Below, one piece after another: positions 35,600-42,575 of a stretch of 64,000 nucleotides of DNA. The DNA lies in assembly GCF_003751305.1 (NCBI RefSeq), contig NZ_RJKV01000003.1, positions 248,001-312,000 of the forward strand, read 5' to 3'. The notes beneath the pieces are model-generated. The model saw only the letters and a list, made by a program, of their open reading frames with translations. It ran no database searches and was not told where the DNA came from. The translations under genes and the position numbers were made by a program. The first letter of the stretch is position 1; every line of letters starts with the position of its first letter. The DNA is from Stenotrophomonas rhizophila (lineage in GTDB: Bacteria; Pseudomonadota; Gammaproteobacteria; Xanthomonadales; Xanthomonadaceae).

Positions 35600-36205
35600 A
35601 TGGCCTATAAACGCTCCGCCCTGATGGAAGAACGCCTTGCCGGCGCCCGCGAACGCATCCTGCTGGCGACCCGCGCGCTGGTGGCGGCCGGCGGCTACCG
35701 CAACGCCCCGGTGACCGCGGTGGCGGCCGAGGCCGGCGTGTCCACCGGCCTGATCTACCGGCACTTCCCCTCCAAGGCCGAACTGTTCGTGGAGGTGCTG
35801 ACCGCCGCGGTGGACCACGAACTGCGCATCTTCGAGGCGATCGCGGCCGAGCCGCTGCCCGCGCCCGAGCGCCTGCGCCGGGCGATCACCGCCTTCGTGC
35901 GGCGCGCGCTGGCCGGGCCCGGGCTGGCCTATGCCTTCATTGCCGAGCCGGTCGATCCGGAAGTGGAAGCCGAGCGCATCCGCTGCCGCCGTCTGTTCGG
36001 CGATGTGTTCCGGCGCATCGTCGCCGATGGCGTCGAGGCAGGCACCTTCCCGCAGCAGGACACGCATGTCGCGGCGGCCTGCATCGTGGGGGCGTTCACC
36101 GAGGCGCTGGTCGGCCCGACCGCACTCAGCCGCGACGCGCACGGCGATGAAGATGCGCTGGTCGAGTCGATCTGTGTTTTCTGCCTGCGTGCCGCCGGAG
36201 CCTGA
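35600..36205 (+). CDS. TetR-family regulator, probable liu regulator
   Basis: The 201-residue protein has an N-terminal TetR HTH (TAVAAEAGVSTGLIYRHFPSKAELFVEVL, residues about 38-66) and a ligand domain. It is divergent from liuA, which suggests that it represses the liu genes in answer to a leucine-pathway CoA ester. TetR-type liu regulators (LiuQ) are known in some proteobacteria where others use the MerR-type LiuR; I do not claim it is LiuQ itself. The start has no Shine-Dalgarno sequence and follows a -10 box by 6 bp. Confidence 0.85.
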   Translation: MAYKRSALMEERLAGARERILLATRALVAAGGYRNAPVTAVAAEAGVSTGLIYRHFPSKAELFVEVLTAAVDHELRIFEAIAAEPLPAPERLRRAITAFVRRALAGPGLAYAFIAEPVDPEVEAERIRCRRLFGDVFRRIVADGVEAGTFPQQDTHVAAACIVGAFTEALVGPTALSRDAHGDEDALVESICVFCLRAAGA

Positions 36206-36319
36206 GTCGCGCCGATGCTGCATTGCGACACCGGGCGGTCGCTTGCGCAGCGCCGCCGACGCTGGTCATACTCGGCCGACAAGCCGTGGTCCAACGACTA
36301 CCAGCCAGGGGTATAGAGA

Positions 36320-36838
36320 GTGCGGAATTACGACCTCGAGTTCCTGAAACGCTTCTCCATGGTCATCGCGCTGCTGATGGCCATCACACTTGGCCTCATC
36401 ATCTTCGCGGCCTACCTGCATACCAGCATTCCCCCTGAAGTCTCGCCGATGGCGGCCAAACGCACGGAACAGCGCATCGCGCCGGCCGGTGCGGTGTACG
36501 CAGGCAGCACCGGTGCCGCCGCCCAGGCCGCGGCCCTGGCCGCCGCGCTGGTCAAAGCCGCCTCGCAGGTCGCCTACGGTGGCACCACTGACGGCAAGGT
36601 GATCTACGACAACCTCTGCACGGCCTGCCATACCAATGGCGTCGGCAAGGCGCCGACGCTGGATCACGGGCATTGGGATGCGCGCATCGCCCAGGGCAAG
36701 GACACGCTCTACAAGCATGCGGTGGAGGGCTATACCGGCCCGGACGGTGGCATCATGCCGCCCAAGGGCGGTAATCCGGCGCTGACCGAGGAGCAGATCC
36801 ATGCCACGGTCGATTGGATGCTGGCCAACCTGAAATAA
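36320..36838 (+). CDS. c5-type cytochrome c, membrane anchored
   Basis: The 172-residue protein has one N-terminal membrane helix (residues 13-32), an Ala-rich linker, and one cytochrome c domain with the haem motif CTACH near residue 94 and a likely Met ligand in IMPPKGG. It should carry electrons on the periplasmic face. GTG at 36320 is the start, with GGGG 8 bp upstream. The class is cytochrome c5/CycB-like. Confidence 0.9.
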   Translation: MRNYDLEFLKRFSMVIALLMAITLGLIIFAAYLHTSIPPEVSPMAAKRTEQRIAPAGAVYAGSTGAAAQAAALAAALVKAASQVAYGGTTDGKVIYDNLCTACHTNGVGKAPTLDHGHWDARIAQGKDTLYKHAVEGYTGPDGGIMPPKGGNPALTEEQIHATVDWMLANLK

Positions 36839-36862
36839 CGGCTTTGCCGGATCAGGTCACCG

Positions 36863-36884
36863 ACGCCGCCGAAGGGCGGCGTTT
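36863..36884 (+). terminator. terminator-like hairpin after the cytochrome gene
   Basis: The stem ACGCCGCC (36863-36870) and GGCGGCGT (36875-36882) has a GAAG loop and is followed by TT-CAC-TTT. Confidence 0.65.
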
Positions 36885-36932
36885 CACTTTATATGGTTAG
36901 CCTTGTCGCACTTCCCTGGAGTCCTGCTTCCG

Positions 36933-38378
36933 ATGCGCCGTACCCCCCTCGTGTTCGCTCTCGCGCTGGCCCTGTCCGGCGCGGTCCATGCCGCCCAGCC
37001 GCAGCCCGCCACCTCGCCGCAGGTGCGTCCGGCGCCGACCACGTCGGCCACGGTCACCCTGACCGCGCCGCCCACCGACTGGCGCACGCTGGACGGACAG
37101 CAGGTCCGCATCGCCGCGCCGCTGACCCTGGCCGGCACCGATGGCCTGTCGCGCTTTGGGGAGTTGACCGTGGCCTTCGGGGGTCGCCTGTGGCAGCCGA
37201 GCGAAGTGGCCGCACCCGGCACCCCGGAACACGCCCATGAGGTGGCCGACAACCTGCGTCGCCGGCTGGTGCTGGACGATGGCAGCGACGCCCGGGATCC
37301 CGGCCCGGTGGCCTACCTGCCGGCGGCCGCGAACCTGCGCACCGGCATGGTCCTGCGCAATATCGAAGGCATCGTCCGCGTCGATGCCAAGGGCAACACC
37401 CGCCTGCAGGTGACCCGCCCGCTGAACCTGCCGGCGCTGGAGCGCCCGGCCGTACCGGTGGTGGCCGGGGCTCTGCATGTGGCCGCGTTCAACCTGGAGA
37501 ACTTCTTCAATGGCGACGGCCAGGGCGGCGGTTACCCGACCCTGCGTGGCGCCCGGACGCTGGCCGAACACCAGGCGCAGAAAACCAAACTGGTCGCCAC
37601 CATCAACGCGCTCGGCGCCGATGTCGCCGCGCTGATGGAACTGGAGAACGATGGCTACGGCCCGCAGTCGGCGATCGCCCAGCTGGTCGATGCGCTCAAT
37701 GCGGATCGGGGCCAGGGTGCCGACTGGCGCTTCATCGACGCGAAGCAGGGCCCGGGTGACAACCCGATCCGAGTCGGCATCATCTATCGCGCGTCGCGCG
37801 TGACCCCGGTCGGCGCCCCCGCCGTGCTGGAGAAGGAGCCCTTCGGCGAGCGCAGCCGCGTGCCGCTGGCGCAGGCCTTCCGTGCGGGCAAGGGCGCGCC
37901 GTTCGTGGTCGTGGCCAATCACTTCAAATCCAAGGGCTGCTCCGAAGCGACCGGCGCCGATGCCGATCAGAAGGACGGCCAGGCCTGCTGGAATGCCACC
38001 CGGGTCGCCTCGGCCACGCTGCTGGACCAGTGGCTGGCGACCGACCCCACCGGTGCGGGTACCCGCGACGCGGTGCTGCTGGGCGACTTCAACGCCTACG
38101 CGATGGAAGACCCGATCCGCACCCTGCACGCGGCCGGCTGGCGGGATGCGTTCGCGGTGGCCAAGGTCGAACACCCGTACAGCTATGTCTACAACGGCAT
38201 GACCGGCCGGTTGGACCATGCGCTGTTGAGCCCGGGCATGGCCAAGCGCCTGCGCGCGGCGGCAGAGTGGCACATCAATGCCGACGAGGCCGACGATGTC
38301 GGTTACCGCGACCGCAACGAAGCGGGCCCGTGGCGCAGCTCGGACCATGATCCGCTGTTGCTGGGGTTTGATCGCTGA
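36933..38378 (+). CDS. secreted endonuclease/exonuclease/phosphatase, ExeM/NucH-like
   Basis: The 481-residue protein has a signal peptide (RRTPLVFALALALSGAVHA) and an N-terminal OB-like region, followed by an EEP nuclease domain with AAFNLENFFN, MELEND, VVANHFKSKG, LLGDFNAY and a final SSDHDP. These are the metal and catalytic motifs of the DNase I-like fold, and the order matches the ExeM/NucH extracellular nucleases, though it is shorter and lacks C-terminal anchor repeats. The ATG at 36933 was chosen because the signal peptide starts there. Confidence 0.88.
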   Translation: MRRTPLVFALALALSGAVHAAQPQPATSPQVRPAPTTSATVTLTAPPTDWRTLDGQQVRIAAPLTLAGTDGLSRFGELTVAFGGRLWQPSEVAAPGTPEHAHEVADNLRRRLVLDDGSDARDPGPVAYLPAAANLRTGMVLRNIEGIVRVDAKGNTRLQVTRPLNLPALERPAVPVVAGALHVAAFNLENFFNGDGQGGGYPTLRGARTLAEHQAQKTKLVATINALGADVAALMELENDGYGPQSAIAQLVDALNADRGQGADWRFIDAKQGPGDNPIRVGIIYRASRVTPVGAPAVLEKEPFGERSRVPLAQAFRAGKGAPFVVVANHFKSKGCSEATGADADQKDGQACWNATRVASATLLDQWLATDPTGAGTRDAVLLGDFNAYAMEDPIRTLHAAGWRDAFAVAKVEHPYSYVYNGMTGRLDHALLSPGMAKRLRAAAEWHINADEADDVGYRDRNEAGPWRSSDHDPLLLGFDR

Positions 38379-38433
38379 TACCGCACGGGTGCGCCGGCAC
38401 GCCGGTGTGCCCGGTCACCGTCGCGTTGCCTTG

Positions 38434-38456
38434 GTAGTGCCGGCCGCTGGCCGGCA
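38434..38456 (+). repeat. GTAG-headed REP hairpin (SMAG-like)
   Basis: GTAG is followed by TGCCGGCC-gct-GGCCGGCA. It lies between the convergent nuclease and EamA transporter genes. Confidence 0.85.
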
Positions 38457-38469
38457 CCGCATCAGTCGG

Positions 38470-39336
38470 TTACCACGTTCCCCACGCGATCAACCCGATC
38501 GCCGCCACGGCCAACCCCAGGCCCACCCGGTTCCACACACTGGTGCGCTCGCCGAAACCGACGATGCCCACCAGCGCGCCCAGCATGACCACGCCGATGT
38601 TCATGCCGGCGAACACCACCGCCGGGCTGTCCGGCAGATGCTGGTGGGCACGCACGTAGAACAGGATGTTGCCGAAGTTGAGCAGGCCGAGCAGGGCGCC
38701 GCCGGCCAGGTTGCGCCACTGCAGGCGGGCGATGCCGCGCAGGTGGCGCCATAGCTGCAGGATGAGCATCAGCACGAAGGCCAGGCTGAAACTGACCAGA
38801 AGTGCCGCCATCGAAGGCGTACCCGACAACGCCACCTTCTTGAGCAGGATGTCGACCAGGGCATAGCCCACCCAGACGGACAGCAGCCATGGCCAGGCCC
38901 GTCCGCCGCTGGGCTCGGCCGCGCCGGCGCGCGGGCGTACGCTGATCCCGAGGATCGCCAGCAGGCCCAGCCCCAGGCCGGCCAGCTTCCAGCCGTTGGC
39001 GGTCTCGCCGAACACCAGGAACGCAGCCAGCAGCGAAAGCAGCAGCGACAACCGCTGGGCCACATCGCTGCGCACGATCCCGGCGCGGGTCACTGCGCGG
39101 GCCATCATCAGGAAGATCGCCGGCAACGCCACGGCCAGGCAGAGCAGGGCGGCCCATGGCGCGTGCGGGGTCTGCAGCGAGGCCAGAGAGGGCTGCAGCA
39201 GCACCGCGCTGAGCACGCTGGCGACCAGATAATTCCAGGTCACCACCTGCGGCATGTCCAGCCGCTGGCGCGGCGCCAGCTTCAGCAGGACCGACACCAG
39301 CACGCTGCAGAGAACGCTGAAAACCAGAAAGTGCAT
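38470..39336 (-). CDS. EamA/DMT-superfamily transporter
   Basis: The 288-residue protein has about ten hydrophobic helices in two repeats, the layout of EamA (drug/metabolite) transporters. The start at 39336 (MHFLVFSVLCSVLVSVLL) puts the first helix at the N-terminus; the upstream open frame is Pro-rich and antisense to the next promoter. The substrate is unknown. It is divergent from the hydrolase-zapE unit. Confidence 0.82.
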   Translation of the reverse strand: MHFLVFSVLCSVLVSVLLKLAPRQRLDMPQVVTWNYLVASVLSAVLLQPSLASLQTPHAPWAALLCLAVALPAIFLMMARAVTRAGIVRSDVAQRLSLLLSLLAAFLVFGETANGWKLAGLGLGLLAILGISVRPRAGAAEPSGGRAWPWLLSVWVGYALVDILLKKVALSGTPSMAALLVSFSLAFVLMLILQLWRHLRGIARLQWRNLAGGALLGLLNFGNILFYVRAHQHLPDSPAVVFAGMNIGVVMLGALVGIVGFGERTSVWNRVGLGLAVAAIGLIAWGTW

Positions 39337-39380
39337 GTACGGATCCGGCGGAGGCGGCGGTGAAGCACGCGGAGGGACGG

Positions 39381-39392
39381 TATTATGACGCC
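39381..39392 (+). promoter_or_regulatory. -10 box for a probably leaderless hydrolase transcript
   Basis: TATTAT (39381-39386) is followed by 6 bp and the ATG at 39393. GGAGGG lies too far upstream (39371) to serve that ATG as a ribosome site. Confidence 0.45.
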
Positions 39393-40067
39393 ATGCACAA
39401 TCCCCCATTTCCCCAAGAAAGCGGTGCGCTGACGCTGGACGGACCGGTCGGTCCGCTGGATGTCGTGGTTGATCTGCCCGAGGCCGATGTCGCGGTACAG
39501 CCGGTGGTGGCGATCGTCTGCCACCCCCTGTCCACCGAGGGCGGCAGCATGCACAACAAGGTGGTGACCATGGCCGCGCGCTCGCTGCGCGACCTGGGCA
39601 TCGCCACCGTGCGCTTCAACTTCCGCAGCGTCGGCGACTCGGCCGGCACGTTCGACAACGGCGTGGGCGAGCAGGACGACCTCAAGGCCGTCGCCGCCTG
39701 GGTCCGTGCACAGCGGCCGGGCCAGGACCTGTGGCTGGCCGGTTTCAGCTTTGGCGCGTACGTCTCGTTGCGCGCCGCGGGCGACCTGCAGCCGACCACG
39801 CTGATCTCGATCGCGCCGCCCGCAGGGCGCTGGGACTTCGAGGGCATGCAGCCCCCGGCCCAGTGGCTGGTGATCCAGGGCGAGGAAGACGAGATCGTCG
39901 ATCCGCAGGCGGTCTATGACTGGCTGGACGGCCTGGACGCACCGCACGAACTGGTGCGCATGCCCGATACCAGCCACTTCTTCCACCGCAAGATCGTCGA
40001 CCTGCGCGGCGCGCTCATCCATGGCGTCAAGCAGTGGCTGCCCAACCCCGCCCCCGACGCGGCATGA
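39393..40067 (+). CDS. alpha/beta hydrolase of the CocE/YfhR-like group
   Basis: The 224-residue protein has the nucleophile elbow GFSFGAY, an Asp in GEEDEIVD and a His in DTSHFFH, the expected Ser-Asp-His triad. The start CHPLSTEGGSMHNKVV and RFNFRSVGDSAG are typical of the small bacterial hydrolases often placed next to zapE in this family. The substrate is unknown. Its stop overlaps the zapE ATG by 4 bp. A GTG at 39360 is an alternative start. Confidence 0.83.
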   Translation: MHNPPFPQESGALTLDGPVGPLDVVVDLPEADVAVQPVVAIVCHPLSTEGGSMHNKVVTMAARSLRDLGIATVRFNFRSVGDSAGTFDNGVGEQDDLKAVAAWVRAQRPGQDLWLAGFSFGAYVSLRAAGDLQPTTLISIAPPAGRWDFEGMQPPAQWLVIQGEEDEIVDPQAVYDWLDGLDAPHELVRMPDTSHFFHRKIVDLRGALIHGVKQWLPNPAPDAA

Positions 40068-41164
40068 GCGACACCGTGATGACCCCGTCGCAGCGCTACG
40101 CCGATGGCGTGGCCCGGGGCGAATGGCAGAACGACCCGGCCCAGCACGCCGCCCTGGCCGAGCTGGACCGCATCCATCTCGCGCTGGTCGACAGCGCGCA
40201 GGATGGCTGGCTGGATCGCCTCTCCGCGTTCTGGAAGAAGCCCGAGCCGGTCAAGGGCCTGTACTTCTGGGGCGGGGTGGGGCGCGGCAAGACCTTCCTG
40301 GTCGATCTGTTCTATGACGGCCTGCCGATCGAGCAGAAGTACCGCACCCATTTCCACCGCTTCATGCGCGGCATCCACGAGCGCCTGCGCGAGCACCAGG
40401 GGCAAAGCGATCCGCTGGCGAAGATCGCCCAGGAGTGGCGCAGCAAGCTGCGCGTGCTGGTGCTGGACGAATTCTTCGTCACCGACATCGGCGATGCGAT
40501 GCTGCTGGCGCGCCTGCTCGAGCGGATGTTCGCCGAGGGGGTGACCCTGGTGACCACCTCCAACACGGCGGTGGAAAACCTGTACCTCAACGGCCTGCAG
40601 CGCGACAGCTTCCTGCCCGCGATCGGGCTGCTGCAGACCTACTGCGTGGAGTTGTACGCCGAAGGCACCGAGGATTACCGCATGCGCGCGCTGACCCGCT
40701 CGCCGGTGTACCAGTCCCCGATCGATGCCGGCAGCGATGCCTGGCTGGCCGGCCGCTGGGCCGAGCTCAGCGGTGGGCAGCCGGCCAAGGCGGGCAACAT
40801 CGAGATCGAGGCGCGCAAGATCCCGGTGCGTGGCCGCGGCAAGAGCATCGTCTGGTTCGATTTCAAGGCGCTGTGCGAAGGCCCCCGTGGCCCCTCGGAT
40901 TACATCGAGATCGCGCACGAGTTCAACACCGTGCTGCTCGGCGACATCCCGCACTTCGACACACTCAACGAAGATGCCGCGCGCCGCTTCGTCAACCTGA
41001 TCGACGAGCTGTACGACCGCCACGTCAACCTGGTCTGCACCGCGACCGATTCACCGGTCGGGCTGTATTCGGGCGTCCGGCTGCAGGGTGCGTTCGAACG
41101 CACCGCCTCGCGCCTGATCGAAATGCAGAGCGCCGAGTACCTGGGCACCCCGCACCGCGCGTAA
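40064..41164 (+). CDS. zapE: cell division ATPase ZapE
   Basis: The 366-residue AFG1-type P-loop ATPase has Walker A GGVGRGKT, Walker B VLVLDEFFV, and the sensor region LVTTSNTAVENLY. ZapE acts at the Z-ring in late division; AFG1 relatives in mitochondria act on respiratory proteins. The short length and lack of a signal fit the bacterial form. It is coupled to the hydrolase gene upstream by an ATGA overlap. Confidence 0.93.
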   Translation: MSDTVMTPSQRYADGVARGEWQNDPAQHAALAELDRIHLALVDSAQDGWLDRLSAFWKKPEPVKGLYFWGGVGRGKTFLVDLFYDGLPIEQKYRTHFHRFMRGIHERLREHQGQSDPLAKIAQEWRSKLRVLVLDEFFVTDIGDAMLLARLLERMFAEGVTLVTTSNTAVENLYLNGLQRDSFLPAIGLLQTYCVELYAEGTEDYRMRALTRSPVYQSPIDAGSDAWLAGRWAELSGGQPAKAGNIEIEARKIPVRGRGKSIVWFDFKALCEGPRGPSDYIEIAHEFNTVLLGDIPHFDTLNEDAARRFVNLIDELYDRHVNLVCTATDSPVGLYSGVRLQGAFERTASRLIEMQSAEYLGTPHRA

Positions 41165-41188
41165 CTCCGCGCCATGCGTGGATGCTCT

Positions 41189-42022
41189 CTACAACGGGGG
41201 CAGCACCAGCGCCGCCCCGCGCGGCTGTTCGTGCGCGATCGGCGCGGCCGCGTCTTCCTCGCGGTCCATCACCATCATCGCCAGCGGCTTGCCCTGGTAG
41301 CGCACCTCCAGCGACTGCTGGATCGCATCCAGCGCCAGCACCTGCGTGCACAGCGACTGGGCCTGTGCCTCCAGCGCCTGCCCACGTGCCTCCATGCGGC
41401 GCTCCAGGTCGGCCTCCATCTTCTCGGCGCGGGCTTCGATCCGGCCCGATCCGCCGGTCAGCATCGTCCACATCACGCCGCGGGCGAGCGAGGCCGACAT
41501 CGACTCGGCCGCCTGCTCGATGCGCGCCTCGAACTGCTCGCCGAACAGGTCCTGCTCCCAGATACCGCGGCCCAGGGTACGGCCGACGTACGCGTGGGCA
41601 TCTTTGCGCAGCCCGTCCACTTCGCGCGCCTTGCGGCGGCTGCCGGTCATGATCTCCACCGTGGCCCCCAGCGCGTCGAAGGCGATGTCCGTGGCCTCGC
41701 CGGCCACCCCGGCCACGGCAGGCACCAACTGGCGGGTGCCCCATTCCAGCTGGCGCAGGCGCTGGGCGTCGGCAGCGCTGACCGGGATCGACTGGCGATC
41801 GATGTTCAGCTCGCCGTCGTGGAAGAAGATCTCCGCCGGCACCTGCTCGCGGTTGCGCAGCCAGATCCCGCCGCTGTCCACCAGTACGTTGTAAGGCGTG
41901 CTCACCCCGCACTGGCGCGAGGAGAGCTGCGGGCCTTTGCTCTCGCCCGCCGCGGCGGTACCGGCCACGGTCAGGCCCAACATCAGACAGCCGATCAGAG
42001 GCAGGCGCATGGTCGCATTCAT
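41189..42022 (-). CDS. DUF2884 exported protein
   Basis: The 277-residue protein has a signal peptide (RLPLIGCLMLGLTVAGTAAA) and the DUF2884 layout: an early strand YNVLVDSGGIWL, a helical middle and a Cys near the end (SLCTQVLAL). The function of the family is unknown; it is expected in the periplasm. A second ATG four codons in may be the true start. It is convergent with zapE, 24 bp apart, and divergent from nrdA over 553 bp. Confidence 0.75.
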   Translation of the reverse strand: MNATMRLPLIGCLMLGLTVAGTAAAGESKGPQLSSRQCGVSTPYNVLVDSGGIWLRNREQVPAEIFFHDGELNIDRQSIPVSAADAQRLRQLEWGTRQLVPAVAGVAGEATDIAFDALGATVEIMTGSRRKAREVDGLRKDAHAYVGRTLGRGIWEQDLFGEQFEARIEQAAESMSASLARGVMWTMLTGGSGRIEARAEKMEADLERRMEARGQALEAQAQSLCTQVLALDAIQQSLEVRYQGKPLAMMVMDREEDAAAPIAHEQPRGAALVLPPL

Positions 42023-42396
42023 ATAAAGGAGGCGTATCGGAGCGTGGCACCCTCGGGGCTACCCCGGCGCGGGTCGGAAGTCACCCTGACCGGCGGCCAT
42101 TCGTTAGGGCGGTGTGAGCGGGCGTTGTTCTGTTTTCGAGGAGGACAATCCGGCCATCTGCCCTTGACTGCGCACTCGCTTTCGACAGGTCCAGACCGTT
42201 CGTCGGACGCCTTTCCGGCACGGTCCTTGCGCCACAAGGGATTAGGGAAATTCACTACATTTGGCGTTGACGACACCTGGTACCCCCACTATCTTGTGGC
42301 CGTCGGTCCCGCCGACCACAAGTCGACGGGTGTATTGCCTTCACGCCGATGGCCTGAAGACCTACTGACAACCGCACGCACGTACAGCGTGTGGTG

Positions 42397-42483
42397 CCGG
42401 TCGCACGACTCTCCGGGGGAGAGGACCGGTGACGCAGGGGAAACCGCCCGCAGGCCTGCCTGCGCTGTCGCGGCTCCTGCGAC
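42397..42483 (+). ncRNA. structured leader segment upstream of nrdA
   Basis: The 553 bp between the DUF2884 gene and nrdA hold no gene. Three hairpins follow one another. CCGGTC (42397-42402) pairs with GACCGG (42424-42429) and encloses CTCTCC/GGAGAG (42409-42414 and 42418-42423). CGCAGG/CCTGCG lies at 42449-42464. GTCGC/GCGAC lies at 42467-42483. The upstream arm 42293-42322 also folds (CTTGTGG with CCACAAG). A structured 5' leader that controls ribonucleotide reductase is the likely role. It does not match the cobalamin or other riboswitch consensus I know. A processed small RNA is the other option. Confidence 0.4.
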
Positions 42484-42575
42484 GCCGCAGGTCCACCCTG
42501 TAGATCCGTGCGCCGGTTCGGCCTGCAACGCAGGCGACGCTGTACTACTTCCAATCACGCCCAGAGGAAAACGCC

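Noticed and set aside
42252..42301. Two NrdR-box-like sequences (starting TCACTACATT and CCACTATCTT) before nrdA.
   Set aside because: By hand they match the NrdR consensus at only about 10-11 of 16 positions and their starts are 34 bp apart, not near the expected whole number of helix turns. Too weak to call without a scored search.
42390..42490. Possible cobalamin riboswitch in the nrdA leader.
   Set aside because: The region is structured, but the B12 box and the GGGAA...GGTG core are absent; the real cobalamin riboswitch is at metE.
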